Shown here one piece after another: positions 10,542-19,985 of a stretch of DNA of 64,000 nt. The notes beneath the pieces were generated by a model. The model did not search any database, had not been told where the DNA came from, and was given only the letters and a program-made list of their open reading frames with translations. The stretch comes from Variovorax paradoxus. GTDB lineage: Bacteria > Pseudomonadota > Gammaproteobacteria > Burkholderiales > Burkholderiaceae_C. Position 1 is the first letter of the stretch, and each line of letters begins with the position of its first letter. Both the position numbers and the translations under genes were made by a program. The DNA lies in assembly GCF_022009635.1 (NCBI RefSeq), contig NZ_CP091716.1:4541001-4605000 (forward strand), given 5' to 3'.

Positions 10542-11813
10542 TCAGATATCGAACAGCAGGCGCGACGGATCTTCGAGAGCTTCCTTCATGGCGACCAGGC
10601 CCAGCACGGCTTCGCGGCCGTCGATGATTCGGTGGTCATAGCTCATGGCCAGGTAGTTCATCGGGCGGATCACGATCTGACCGTTCTCGACCACGGCGCG
10701 GTCCTTGGTGGCGTGCACGCCCAGGATGGCCGACTGGGGCGGGTTGATGATCGGGGTCGAGAGCATCGAGCCGAAGGTGCCGCCGTTCGAGATGGAGAAC
10801 GTGCCGCCGGTCATGTCTTCGATGCCCAGCTTGCCGTCTTGCGCCTTCTTGCCGAACTCGGCGATCTTCTTCTCGATGTCGGCGAAGCTCATCTGGTCGG
10901 CATTGCGCAGGATCGGCACCACCAGGCCGCGCGGCGAACCGACGGCGATACCGATGTCGAAGTAGCCGTGGTACAGGATGTCGTTGCCGTCGACCGAGGC
11001 GTTGATCACCGGGTACTTCTTCAGTGCGTGCACTGCCGCCTTCACGAAGAAGGACATGAAGCCGAGCTTCACGCCGTGTTCCTTGGTGAAGCTGTCCTGG
11101 AAGCGCTTGCGCAGTTCCATGACGGGCGCCATGTTGACTTCGTTGAAGGTCGTCAGGATGGCGTTGGTCGACTGCGACTGCAGCAGGCGCTCGGCGATGC
11201 GGGCGCGCAGGCGGCTCATAGGCACGCGTTGTTCCGGACGCTCGCCCAGGTCGGGCGCGCCGGTGGGCGCTGCGACTTGCGGCAGCGCGGGCTTGGCAGC
11301 CGGCGCGGCGATGGTGGCGGCAGGTGCCGCGGGCTTGGCGCCCGAAGCAACGGCGCCGAGCACGTCACCCTTGGTGACGCGGCCGTCCTTGCCGGTGCCG
11401 GCAACGTCGCTGGTCTTCAGGTTGTTGTCGGCCAGCAGCTTGGCGGCGGCGGGCATGGCCACGTCGGCCTTCGAGCCACCGGTGGCAGCGGCTGCCGAGG
11501 CAGGCGCCGCGGCTGCCGGAGCAGCGGCGGGTGCTGCTGCGGCAGCAGCCGGCGCGGCAGCCGAAGCCTTGCCTTCGGTGTCGATCTTGGCGATCAGCTG
11601 CTCGGCCACCACGGTGGCTCCGTCGGGCTGCACGATTTCGGCCAGCACGCCGGCCGATGGCGCGGGCACTTCGAGCACGACCTTGTCGGTCTCGATCTCG
11701 ATCAGGATTTCATCGACGGCGACGGCTTCGCCGGCCTTCTTCTTCCAGGTGAGCATGGTGGCTTCGGCCACGGATTCGGAAAGCTGGGGGACTTTGACTT
11801 CTACGATAGACAT
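10542..11813 (-). CDS. sucB: Dihydrolipoyllysine succinyltransferase (E2 of 2-oxoglutarate dehydrogenase)
   Basis: E2 forms the core of the complex and transfers the succinyl group from lipoate to CoA. The 423 residues comprise one lipoyl domain (about 1-75; the lipoylated Lys is in [14 protein letters not shown]), an Ala/Pro-rich linker, the peripheral subunit-binding domain (about 117-155, [20 protein letters not shown]), a second linker, and the acyltransferase domain ending in [16 protein letters not shown] with the catalytic His. A single lipoyl domain separates it from the two-domain aceF in this window. It sits between sucA and lpdA. Confidence 0.96.
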   Translation of the reverse strand: MSIVEVKVPQLSESVAEATMLTWKKKAGEAVAVDEILIEIETDKVVLEVPAPSAGVLAEIVQPDGATVVAEQLIAKIDTEGKASAAAPAAAAAAPAAAPAAAAPASAAAATGGSKADVAMPAAAKLLADNNLKTSDVAGTGKDGRVTKGDVLGAVASGAKPAAPAATIAAPAAKPALPQVAAPTGAPDLGERPEQRVPMSRLRARIAERLLQSQSTNAILTTFNEVNMAPVMELRKRFQDSFTKEHGVKLGFMSFFVKAAVHALKKYPVINASVDGNDILYHGYFDIGIAVGSPRGLVVPILRNADQMSFADIEKKIAEFGKKAQDGKLGIEDMTGGTFSISNGGTFGSMLSTPIINPPQSAILGVHATKDRAVVENGQIVIRPMNYLAMSYDHRIIDGREAVLGLVAMKEALEDPSRLLFDI

Positions 11814-11866
11814 GTGGAGTTAGCTCCGTTTTGTTCTTCAGGTGTTCGTGTGAAAAGGGACAGGTA

Positions 11867-14743
11867 TTACTTGGTCAGCACGAAGCCCTTGAGCTTGCCG
11901 AACGCGCCGTCGACCAGCGCCTTCTGCTGTTCCTGGTGCAGGTGCGAGTAGCCCACCGCCGGCGATGCCGAGGCGGCACGGCCGGAGTAGCCGAGCTTCT
12001 GGCCGTCCTGCATGTTTTCGTGGATGTAGTGCTGCACGAAGAACCAGGCGCCCTGGTTCTGCGGCTCGTCCTGGCACCAGACCACGTCGACGAGGTTCGG
12101 GTACTTCTTGATCTCGGCGGCGAATGCCTTGTGCGGGAACGGATAGAGCTGCTCGACGCGGATGATGGCCACGTCTTCGTTGCCCAGTTCTTCGCGCTTC
12201 TTGGCCAGGTCGTAGTAGACCTTGCCCGAGCAGGCGATCAGGCGCTTGACCTTGTCGGCCTTCAGGCCCTTGCTGTCCGGAATGACGGTCTGGAAGCTGC
12301 CCTTGGTGAACTCGGACAGCGGCGAGGTCGCGTCCTTGTTGCGCAGCAGCGACTTGGGCGTGAGGATGATCAGCGGCTTGCGCAGGTTGCGCACCATCTG
12401 GCGGCGCAGCACGTGGAAGATCTGGCTGGCCGTGGTGGGCTGGACCACCTGCATGTTGGTGTCGGCGCTCAGCTGCATGAAGCGCTCCAGGCGTGCCGAG
12501 CTGTGCTCGGGGCCCTGGCCTTCGTAGCCGTGCGGCAGCATCATGGTCAGGCCGTTGACGCGGCCCCACTTCACTTCGCCCGAGGCGATGAACTGGTCGA
12601 TCACCACTTGCGCGCCGTTCACGAAGTCGCCGAACTGGGCTTCCCAGATCACGAGCGTGTTCGGGTCGTTCGAGGCGTAGCCGTATTCGAACGCGAGCAC
12701 GGCTTCTTCCGACAGGATCGAGTCGATGACGACGAACGGAGCCTGGTTGTCGGCCACGTTCTGCAGCGGCGTGTAGGTGCCGGTGTCGAACTTCTCGCGG
12801 TTCTGGTCGTGCAGCACGGCGTGGCGGTGCGTGAACGTGCCGCGGCCCGAGTCTTCGCCCGACAGGCGAACCGGGTAGCCGCTGGCCACCAGCGAGGCGA
12901 AGGCCATGTGCTCGCCCATGCCCCAGTCGATGTTGACGTCGCCGCGGCCCATGGCCGCGCGGTCGTCCAGCACCTTCTTCACGAGCGGGTGCACGGTGAA
13001 GCCTTGCGGCACGGCCGTGATCTTCTCGGCCAGGCGCTTCCACTCGCTCGAGGGAATGGCGGTGTCGCCGGCATCGGTCCACTTCTTGTTGAGGTACGGG
13101 CTCCAGTCGACGGCGTACTTGCTCTTGAAGTTGGTGAGCACGGGGTCGACGGTGTTCTTGCCTTCGTCGAAGGCGGCGCGCTGCGCCTTGACCATGTCGT
13201 CGCCGAGCGTGTCGCCCAGGCCTTGAGCGGCCAGCTTGTCGGCGTACAGCTTGCGCGTGCCGGGGTGCTGGGCGATCTTCTTGTACATGAGCGGCTGGGT
13301 GAGCGAGGGGGTGTCCTGCTCGTTGTGGCCCAGCTTGCGGAAGCAGATGATGTCCACGACCACGTCCTTCTGGAACTCCATGCGGAAGTCCAGGGCGATC
13401 TGGGTGGCGAGCACCACGGCTTCGGGATCGTCGCCGTTCACGTGCAGCACGGGTGCTTCGATCATCTTGACGATGTCCGAGCAGTACAGCGTCGAGCGGC
13501 TGTCGCGCGGGTCGCTGGTGGTGAAGCCGATCTGGTTGTTGATGACGATGTGCACCGTGCCGCCGGTGGAGTAGCCACGGGTCTCGGCCAGCGCCAGCGT
13601 TTCCATCACGACGCCCTGGCCTGCGAAGGCGGCGTCGCCGTGCACGATCACGGGCAGTACCTGCTTGCCCAGCGGGTCGCCGCGGCGGTCCATGCGGGCA
13701 CGCACCGAGCCTTCGACCACGGGGTTCACGATTTCAAGGTGCGAGGGGTTGAACGCGAGGCTCAGGTGCACCGGGCCGCCGGGGGTGGTCACGTCCGAGC
13801 TGAAGCCCTGGTGGTACTTGACGTCGCCGCTGGGCAGGTCTTCGGGGGCGGTGTGGTCGAACTCTGCGAACAGGTCGGCCGGCATCTTGCCGAGCGAGTT
13901 GACCAGCACGTTCAGGCGGCCGCGGTGGGCCATGCCGATCACGATTTCCTGCACGCCCTTGACGCCGGCCTGGTTGATCAGCTCGTCCATCGCGACGATG
14001 AAGCTTTCGCCGCCTTCGAGCGAGAAGCGCTTCTGGCCGACGTACTTGGTGTGCAGGAAGCGCTCGAGGCCTTCGGCGGCCGTCAGGCGGTTCAGCACGT
14101 GCTTCTTCTGCTCGGCGCTCAGCTTGGGGTTGGTGCGGGCGCTTTCGAGCCGCTGCTGCCACCAGCGCTTGTGGTTCTGGTCGGTGGTGTACATGTACTC
14201 GGCGCCCATCGTGCCGCAGTACGTTTCGCGCAAGGCGTTGAGCAGGTCGCGCAGCGACATGGTCTCCTTGCCGAAGAAGGTGTTGCTCGTGTTGAACACC
14301 GTTTCGAGGTCGGCATCGGCAAAGCCGTAGAACGAGGGCTCGAGTTCAGGAATGGCGGGACGCTCGGCGCGCTTGAGCGGATCGAGGTCGGCCCAGCGGG
14401 CGCCGACGTTGCGGTAGGCGGCGATCAGCTGCTGGACGGAGGTGCGCTTGCGGCCGAGTTCGGAGTCGGCGCCGCTGGCCTGCACGACCTTGGTCGTGCC
14501 CTGCTTCGCGCGTTCGGCGAAGGCGTTGATGACCGGCAGGTGCGGGACGTCGCGGGTGTTCGTGCCGTCGGCGGCGGGGACGTTCTGCAGCGCGTCGAAG
14601 TACGAACGCCAGTTGTCGGGCACGCTGCCGGGGTTGGAGAGGTAGTTTTCGTACATCTCTTCGACATAGGGCGCATTGCCGCCGAAGAGGTAGGTGTTGC
14701 CTTGATAGGCGGTGTACGCCGATGGCGTCGATGAATCGCTCAT
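11867..14743 (-). CDS. sucA: 2-oxoglutarate dehydrogenase E1 component
   Basis: E1 decarboxylates 2-oxoglutarate with thiamine diphosphate and succinylates the lipoyl arm of SucB in the TCA cycle. The 958-residue length is typical. The N-terminal SucB-binding segment is present (NAPYVEEMYENYLSNPGSVP, about residue 24), then the thiamine-binding E1 core with GMAHRGRLNVLVN and HGDAAFAGQGVV, and the C-terminal transketolase-like part (MLPHGYEGQGPEHSSARLER). First gene of the operon; the 179-base region upstream holds a candidate promoter with a dyad. Confidence 0.97.
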   Translation of the reverse strand: MSDSSTPSAYTAYQGNTYLFGGNAPYVEEMYENYLSNPGSVPDNWRSYFDALQNVPAADGTNTRDVPHLPVINAFAERAKQGTTKVVQASGADSELGRKRTSVQQLIAAYRNVGARWADLDPLKRAERPAIPELEPSFYGFADADLETVFNTSNTFFGKETMSLRDLLNALRETYCGTMGAEYMYTTDQNHKRWWQQRLESARTNPKLSAEQKKHVLNRLTAAEGLERFLHTKYVGQKRFSLEGGESFIVAMDELINQAGVKGVQEIVIGMAHRGRLNVLVNSLGKMPADLFAEFDHTAPEDLPSGDVKYHQGFSSDVTTPGGPVHLSLAFNPSHLEIVNPVVEGSVRARMDRRGDPLGKQVLPVIVHGDAAFAGQGVVMETLALAETRGYSTGGTVHIVINNQIGFTTSDPRDSRSTLYCSDIVKMIEAPVLHVNGDDPEAVVLATQIALDFRMEFQKDVVVDIICFRKLGHNEQDTPSLTQPLMYKKIAQHPGTRKLYADKLAAQGLGDTLGDDMVKAQRAAFDEGKNTVDPVLTNFKSKYAVDWSPYLNKKWTDAGDTAIPSSEWKRLAEKITAVPQGFTVHPLVKKVLDDRAAMGRGDVNIDWGMGEHMAFASLVASGYPVRLSGEDSGRGTFTHRHAVLHDQNREKFDTGTYTPLQNVADNQAPFVVIDSILSEEAVLAFEYGYASNDPNTLVIWEAQFGDFVNGAQVVIDQFIASGEVKWGRVNGLTMMLPHGYEGQGPEHSSARLERFMQLSADTNMQVVQPTTASQIFHVLRRQMVRNLRKPLIILTPKSLLRNKDATSPLSEFTKGSFQTVIPDSKGLKADKVKRLIACSGKVYYDLAKKREELGNEDVAIIRVEQLYPFPHKAFAAEIKKYPNLVDVVWCQDEPQNQGAWFFVQHYIHENMQDGQKLGYSGRAASASPAVGYSHLHQEQQKALVDGAFGKLKGFVLTK

Positions 14744-14758
14744 GATCCGCTGACCTTC

Positions 14759-14876
14759 GCTTCCCTGAAGGAAGCACTAGCTGGTTAAGAAACCTTCCGC
14801 GACACGGCTGAACCGATTGGCGGATGCGACTGTGGCTGGGGAAGGGCCTGAGTACCTTGGCATTGTGCCACGTCAA
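14759..14876 (-). promoter_or_regulatory. sucA control region: candidate promoter with internal dyad and leader hairpin
   Basis: Read on the minus strand, TTGACG (14876-14871) is a strong -35, followed after 16 bases by a weak -10 (TACTCA, 14854-14849). The spacer contains a perfect palindrome, TGGCA-N3-TGCCA (14858-14870), well placed for a repressor or activator. A leader hairpin GCTTCC/GGAAGC (14759-14775) lies just before the start codon. The rest of the gap to prpE shows nothing else I can name. Confidence 0.4.
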
Positions 14877-14922
14877 CCATATGACGATTCAAAGGACCTA
14901 CGCAACCCCCTCCCCCGCTAAC

Positions 14923-16836
14923 TCAGACGGAAGAAAGTAACTGTTTGATCTGCTGCAGCGTGGCGGGATCGTCGATGGTGGTCAGGTCGCCCGGATCGCG
15001 CTGCTCGCACACGGCCTGGATGGCACGGCGCAGCAATTTGCCGCTGCGCGTCTTGGGCAGCCCGCTCACGAAGCGCACGCGCGCGGGACGGGCCAGCGCG
15101 CCGAGCTGGTCAGCCACCAGCTTCATGATTTCACCTTCCAGCTTGAGCGCCAGGTCGGCGTCGGCCACGGCCTTTCCGTCCTTCGGAACGACGAAAGCCA
15201 TCGCGACCTGCCCCTTGAGCGCATCGGCCACGCCGACCACGGCCACTTCGGCGACGTTGGCATGGCCCGAAATGCTCTCCTCGATCTCGCGCGTGCCGAG
15301 GCGGTGACCCGCGACGTTGATCACGTCGTCTGTACGCCCGAGGATGTAGAAATAGCCGTCCTCGTCGCGAATGCCCCAGTCGAAGGTCGAATAGACCATC
15401 TTGCCGGGCACGCTTTTCCAGTAGGTGTTGACGAAGCGCGCGTCGTCCTTCCACACGGTCAGCATGAAGCCGGGCGGGGTTGGGCCCTCGACCACGACCA
15501 CGCCTTTCTCGTTGGCGCCGGTCAGTTCCTCGCCGGTCGACTCGTGCAGGATCTTGATGCGGTAGCCGTACATCGGCACGCCCGGGCTGCCGAACTTGCT
15601 GGCCTTGGCCTCCACGCCGTTGGCGATGGTGATCATCGGCCAGCCCGATTCGGTCTGCCAGTAGTTGTCGATGATCGGCACGCCCAGGCCCTCGCTGATC
15701 CAGCGGGCGGTCGGCTCGTCGAGCGGTTCACCGGCCAGGAACAGCGCGCGCAGGGTCGACAAGTCGTACTTTTTCAGCAATGCCGGGTCTTGCTTCTTGA
15801 GCACGCGCACCGCGGTCGGCGCGCTGAACATCACCGTCACCCTGTATTTCTCGACGAGGCGCCACCAGATGCCGCCGTCCGGCTGGCGGTCGATGCCTTG
15901 GGTGGGCAGGCCCTCGTACATGATGGTCGCCATGCCCGCGATCAGCGGGCCGTAGACGATGTAGCTGTGGCCCACGACCCAGCCGATGTCGCTGGTCGAA
16001 AAATAGGTTTCGCCGGGCCTGCCGTCGAAGATGTGCTTCATGCTGGCGGCCAGCGCCACCGCATAGCCGCCCACGTCGCGCTGCACGCCCTTGGGCTTGC
16101 CGGTGGTGCCGCTCGTGTAGATGGTGTAGCTGATATCGGTCGATTCCATCCAGGTGCAAGGCACCTTGGCGTCGATGTGCCGCTGCCGCAGCTCGGCGGC
16201 GAGGTGGTCGCGGCCCGCCGCCAGGTCCATGGGCGCGAGGCCGCGGTCGGTGAGCAGCACCGCGGAGGGCTTGTGCTTCGAAAGGCGGATCGCCTCGTCG
16301 AGCAGCGGCTTGTATGCGATGACCTTGCCGCCGCGCGAGCCGGCATCGGCGCTCACGATCACCTTGGGCTCGGCGTCCTCGATGCGCGTGGCCAGCGAAA
16401 CGCTCGCGAAGCCGCCGAACACCACGCAGTGAATCGCGCCGATGCGCGCGCAGGCCAGCATGGCGAACGCGGCCTCGGGAATCATCGGCATGTAGATGAG
16501 CACGCGGTCGCCCTTGCCCACGCCCAGTTCCATCAGGCTGGCGGCGGTGCGCTGCACTTCGGCGTGCAGCTCGTCGAAGCTGTAGCTCTTCTCGACGCCG
16601 GTTTCGGTGGAAACGAAGACCAGCGCGGGCTGGCCGCCGCGCGTGGCCAGGTGCCGGTCGACGGCGTTGTGGCAAAGATTGGTGGTGCCGCCGACGAACC
16701 AGCGCGCGAACGGCGGCTGGCTGGCGTCGAGGATCTGCTGCGCCGGCGTGTGCCAGTCGATCAGCTTCGCCTGTTCGGCCCAGAAGGCCTCCGGCTCATC
16801 CACGGACTGGCGATAGAACTCTTCGAAGCGGCTCAT
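14923..16836 (-). CDS. prpE: Propionate--CoA ligase PrpE
   Basis: PrpE activates propionate to propionyl-CoA through an acyl-adenylate. From ATG 16836 it has 637 residues; an upstream ATG at 16893 would add 19 residues, but only the inner start has a good GGAGAC ribosome site. ANL-superfamily motifs are TIYTSGTTGKPKGVQR (phosphate-binding loop), DNYWQTESGWP, and ILGRTDDVINVAGHRLGTRE. The C-terminal LPKTRSGKLLRR carries the lysine that is acetylated in related synthetases. Length and the GYRIKIL region favour PrpE over acetyl-CoA synthetase. No prpBCD genes are nearby; propionyl-CoA could enter the pccAB route encoded at the other end of this window. Confidence 0.85.
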   Translation of the reverse strand: MSRFEEFYRQSVDEPEAFWAEQAKLIDWHTPAQQILDASQPPFARWFVGGTTNLCHNAVDRHLATRGGQPALVFVSTETGVEKSYSFDELHAEVQRTAASLMELGVGKGDRVLIYMPMIPEAAFAMLACARIGAIHCVVFGGFASVSLATRIEDAEPKVIVSADAGSRGGKVIAYKPLLDEAIRLSKHKPSAVLLTDRGLAPMDLAAGRDHLAAELRQRHIDAKVPCTWMESTDISYTIYTSGTTGKPKGVQRDVGGYAVALAASMKHIFDGRPGETYFSTSDIGWVVGHSYIVYGPLIAGMATIMYEGLPTQGIDRQPDGGIWWRLVEKYRVTVMFSAPTAVRVLKKQDPALLKKYDLSTLRALFLAGEPLDEPTARWISEGLGVPIIDNYWQTESGWPMITIANGVEAKASKFGSPGVPMYGYRIKILHESTGEELTGANEKGVVVVEGPTPPGFMLTVWKDDARFVNTYWKSVPGKMVYSTFDWGIRDEDGYFYILGRTDDVINVAGHRLGTREIEESISGHANVAEVAVVGVADALKGQVAMAFVVPKDGKAVADADLALKLEGEIMKLVADQLGALARPARVRFVSGLPKTRSGKLLRRAIQAVCEQRDPGDLTTIDDPATLQQIKQLLSSV

Positions 16837-16968
16837 CTGACTTGTCTCCGTTTTATGTTTTCGTTCTGGCTGTCGCGCCAAAACTGAATTCATAATTATG
16901 GAGACCGATCTTGCAGCAAGCTGACGGCCGGTACAACCCGGCCAAGCCCCAGCACTGGCCGCGCCGGC

Positions 16969-17574
16969 TTATCGGATCAGGGTCTGCAGGTCGCGAAACG
17001 CCGGATGCTCGGCGGTGCGCAGCCATTCGAAACCGACCATCTCGGTCGTGACCAGTTCCGCGCCCGCGCCGGCCAGGCGGTCGAACGCGGCGTCGCGGTT
17101 GCGCTCGGTGCGCGAGCTGCAGGCGTCGGTGACGACCCACACTTCGAATTCGTCTTCCAGCAGGTCCAGCGCGGTCTGCAGCAGACAAACGTGCGCTTCG
17201 CAGCCGGCGATCACGATGGTGTTGCGCTCTTCGGGCGCGGCTTGCGGCTTCTGCAGGTGCTTCGGCAGGCTTCGGGCATTGCCTTGCGGCGCGGCCTTGG
17301 CGGGCGCTCGCAGCCATTCGCCGAGGCCCTCTTCCACGCCGCTGAAGTGCATCTTTGCCAGCGTCTTCTTGCACAGCGCGCGGATGTCCGGCAGGTTTTC
17401 GCCCAGCTTGGACGGGTTCTGCTCGGTGCCCCAGACCGGCACGTCGACCCACTTCGCCATCTGGCCGAGGCGCACGGCATTCTTCGCAACGGCCTCGCTT
17501 TCGAAGACCGCCGGCATCAGCCGTGCCTGGTAGTCGACCAGCACGAGTTGGGATTGCGAAGCGTCGAGCAGCAT
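16969..17574 (-). CDS. Isochorismatase-family cysteine hydrolase
   Basis: This 201-residue alpha/beta hydrolase belongs to the isochorismatase-like superfamily. The nucleophile motif is IAGCEAHVCLLQTALDL, where the second Cys is catalytic in the family; the catalytic Asp is in LVLVDYQARL near the N-terminus and Lys in the CKKTLAKMHFSG region. Members split amides or enol ethers (nicotinamidase, N-carbamoylsarcosine amidase and others), and the substrate cannot be told from sequence. It lies between prpE and the tetR-type regulator, all on the minus strand. Confidence 0.85.
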   Translation of the reverse strand: MLLDASQSQLVLVDYQARLMPAVFESEAVAKNAVRLGQMAKWVDVPVWGTEQNPSKLGENLPDIRALCKKTLAKMHFSGVEEGLGEWLRAPAKAAPQGNARSLPKHLQKPQAAPEERNTIVIAGCEAHVCLLQTALDLLEDEFEVWVVTDACSSRTERNRDAAFDRLAGAGAELVTTEMVGFEWLRTAEHPAFRDLQTLIR

Positions 17575-17608
17575 GAACGGATTCTTTCTTGTAGAGGTTT
17601 AGATTGGG

Positions 17609-18259
17609 CTAAACCGTACCACTGAAAAGACCGGGTTTGCCCGCTTGGGCTGCAACGCGCTCCACGAGCTGCGCCACGTAGGTCTTGAACAGCGCGTCGG
17701 CCGACTGCCTGAACATGCGGATGCGCCCGGTGTGCTGCATCAGCAGCAGGCCGACGCCGTGCGCGAAGAGCGAGGTGTTTTCCCGCAGGGCAGCTTCCGC
17801 ATCGAGGCCCATGGCCTGCAGCGCGTCTTCGCAGGGGCGAAGGGCCTGATGCAGGTGGTCGTTGAGTTCATGGTCGAGCTCGCTGGTCAACCCGCGCGGG
17901 CGCATGCCCTGCACCAGATAGAAGCCGAGATCGAGTTCGCGCGGGTTCGCGGCGTAGAAGTCGAACCAGGCCTGCGCCTTCGCGGCCAAGGTGAGGTCGG
18001 GGCGCCCTTCGGACGCCGGCGCATCGGCGACCGCCGTCTGCAGCCGCTGGATCGATTCATCGAGCAGCGCGCCGTAGATCGCCTCCTTGCTCTCGAAATA
18101 GGAGTAGATGGCGCCCGGCGTGTAGCCGGCCCTGCGCGCGATTTCGCGAATGCTCGCGCCCTCGATGCCGGCCTCCAGGAACACGGCGCGCGCGGCGTCG
18201 AGCACAAGGGCGCGGCGCGCATCGGTGAGCGCCTGGCGGCGTTGGAGCTTGGCATGCAT
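17609..18259 (-). CDS. TetR/AcrR-family transcriptional regulator
   Basis: The 216 residues show a classic N-terminal helix-turn-helix (IREIARRAGYTPGAIYSYF, about residues 38-57) and an all-helical ligand-binding C-terminal half. It is divergent from the HpaB/AbfD-like gene, and the 93-base gap contains a palindrome over the facing promoter, so it probably represses that gene and itself. A TATAGT -10 ends about eight bases before the ATG and no ribosome site is seen, suggesting a leaderless mRNA. Its inducer is unknown. Confidence 0.92.
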   Translation of the reverse strand: MHAKLQRRQALTDARRALVLDAARAVFLEAGIEGASIREIARRAGYTPGAIYSYFESKEAIYGALLDESIQRLQTAVADAPASEGRPDLTLAAKAQAWFDFYAANPRELDLGFYLVQGMRPRGLTSELDHELNDHLHQALRPCEDALQAMGLDAEAALRENTSLFAHGVGLLLMQHTGRIRMFRQSADALFKTYVAQLVERVAAQAGKPGLFSGTV

Positions 18260-18266
18260 GGGCGGG

Positions 18267-18315
18267 ACTATACAAAAATTCGAGCATTGATCAAAAAATT
18301 AAACAGTGTTCAAAT
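18267..18315. promoter_or_regulatory. Overlapping divergent promoters with TetR-type operator
   Basis: On the plus strand, TTGATC (18287-18292) and TCAAAT (18310-18315) are 17 bases apart. On the minus strand, TTGATC (18294-18289) and TATAGT (18272-18267) are 16 apart. The two -35 elements share one palindrome, TTGATCAA. A near-perfect dyad TTAAACA-G-TGTTCAA (18299-18313, six of seven arm bases paired) overlaps the plus-strand spacer and -10, where a repressor would block transcription. Confidence 0.55.
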
Positions 18316-18352
18316 TTTGCCTCCGAGCACAAAACCAAGGAGACAGAAAACG

Positions 18353-19975
18353 ATGAACGCCCCGCTCCCCGCCACCACGCTGATGCCCGGTGCCGACTAC
18401 CGCGAATCGCTGCGCCGCTATCGCCCCACCGTCTTCGTGGACGGCCGCCGCGTCGACAGCGTGGCCGACGAGGCCGCCTTTCAGCCCGGCATCAATGCCA
18501 TCGCCCTCACCTACGACTACGCGCTGCGCAAGGAATACGAACCGCTGATGACGGCGGTGCAGCACACGAGCGGCAAGCGCGTGAACCGGCTGTCGCACAT
18601 CAACACCAGCGCCGGCGACCTGCTCAACAAGCTGGAGGCGGTGCGCCTGGTCTGCCAGGAAACCGGCTGCGCCCAGCGCTACCTGACGCACGACGCGCTC
18701 AACGCCATCGCGCAGGTCTCGGCCCGCATCGACGATGCGCGCGGCAGCACCGAGCACACCGCGCGCTTCCACGAATACCTGCACCGCGTGCAGGACCAGG
18801 ACCTGACGCTGGGCGTCGCCATGACCGACGCCAAGGGCGATCGCAGCCGCCGGCCGCACGAGCAGGCCAACGTCGACAGCTACCTGCACGTGGTCGAGAG
18901 CAACGCGCGCGGCATCGTCATCTCGGGCACCAAGGCCATCGTGACGGGCGCGCCCTACGTGCACGAGCTGCTGGTCATGCCCTGCCGCAACATGGGCAAG
19001 GAAGACGCCGACTTCGCCGTCTGCTGCGCCGTGCCGCTGGACGCGCCGGGCCTGACCATCGTCGCCCGTTCCGCCGGACGCCCCGGAGAAAAGCTGGAAC
19101 ACGGCGACGCCCTCTTCAGCCGCAAGTACGGCCAGAGCACCGGCGTGTGCATGTTCGACAAGGTCTTCGTGCCCTGGGAGCGCGTGTTCTACGCAGGCGA
19201 ATGGGAGCACTCGGGCCACCTGACCTACAGCTACGCCACGCACCACCGCCACAGCTGCATCGCCGCCCGCGCGGGTTTCGGCGACCTGCTGATCGGCGCC
19301 GGCGCGCTGATGTGCGAGGCCAACGGCTTCGACCCGGGCAAGGAAAGCCACCTGCGCGAGCAGATGGTCGAACTCATCACCATCACCGAGAGCTTCTTCG
19401 CCTGCGGCGTGGCGGCCAGCGTCTACGGCAAGGCCGACGAACACTGCGAGGTCTTCATGCCCGACCCGGTGTTCAGCAACATCGGCAAGCTGCTGCTGGC
19501 CACGAAGATCTACGACATGCACCGCATTGCGCACTACGTGAGCGGCGGGCTCATCGTCACCCTGCCCGGGCCCGACGAAGACCACAACCCCGAGACCGCG
19601 GCCCGCCTGTCGGACGTGCTGCGCGCAAACCCGGCCATCCCCTACGAGCAGCGCATCGAGACCGCCCGCTTCATCGAAGACCTGACGGCCGGCTACCAGG
19701 GCGGCTGGTACAGCGTGATCAGCTTGCACGGCGGCGGCTCGCCGGCCGCCATGAAGCAGGAAATCTGGCGCAACTACCCGGTGGGCTCCAAGGTCGAGCT
19801 GGTGGAGCGCATCCTCGAGCGCGGCATTGCCGCCGACGGATCGCCAGCCGCCGCGCCGCACGACCCGGGCCGCGCCATCACCCGCAATCGCCAGCCCGGC
19901 AAATGCTGCGACACCGGCTGCACCACGCCGGGCCAGCCCGTGATGGTCGACCTGCCGGCGTCCCGCCGCGCCTAA
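18353..19975 (+). CDS. 4-hydroxyphenylacetate 3-hydroxylase (HpaB)/4-hydroxybutyryl-CoA dehydratase-like protein
   Basis: This 540-residue flavoprotein has an acyl-CoA-dehydrogenase-like fold of the HpaB/AbfD superfamily: N-terminal domain (RRYRPTVFVDGRRV), middle domain (GIVISGTKAIVTGAPYVHE, about 187-205) and helical C-terminal domain. It resembles 4-hydroxybutyryl-CoA dehydratase, but residues aligned with that enzyme's iron-sulfur ligands are changed: the Cx3C pair is CAQRY (106-110), and the His-x6-Cys pair reads His298 with Ala at 305. An odd Cys-rich tail, GKCCDTGC (517-523), could bind metal. A flavin-dependent hydroxylase or a cluster-free lyase are both possible. ATG 18353 has a good AAGGAG site; a longer frame upstream antisense to the regulator is not used. 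Confidence 0.75.
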   Translation: MNAPLPATTLMPGADYRESLRRYRPTVFVDGRRVDSVADEAAFQPGINAIALTYDYALRKEYEPLMTAVQHTSGKRVNRLSHINTSAGDLLNKLEAVRLVCQETGCAQRYLTHDALNAIAQVSARIDDARGSTEHTARFHEYLHRVQDQDLTLGVAMTDAKGDRSRRPHEQANVDSYLHVVESNARGIVISGTKAIVTGAPYVHELLVMPCRNMGKEDADFAVCCAVPLDAPGLTIVARSAGRPGEKLEHGDALFSRKYGQSTGVCMFDKVFVPWERVFYAGEWEHSGHLTYSYATHHRHSCIAARAGFGDLLIGAGALMCEANGFDPGKESHLREQMVELITITESFFACGVAASVYGKADEHCEVFMPDPVFSNIGKLLLATKIYDMHRIAHYVSGGLIVTLPGPDEDHNPETAARLSDVLRANPAIPYEQRIETARFIEDLTAGYQGGWYSVISLHGGGSPAAMKQEIWRNYPVGSKVELVERILERGIAADGSPAAAPHDPGRAITRNRQPGKCCDTGCTTPGQPVMVDLPASRRA

Positions 19976-19985
19976 ACTGCGGCGC

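Noticed and set aside
17645..18352. An extended start for the HpaB/AbfD-like protein antisense to the TetR gene
   Set aside because: The extension overlaps a clear TetR regulator, and ATG 18353 has a good ribosome site and matches the family start.
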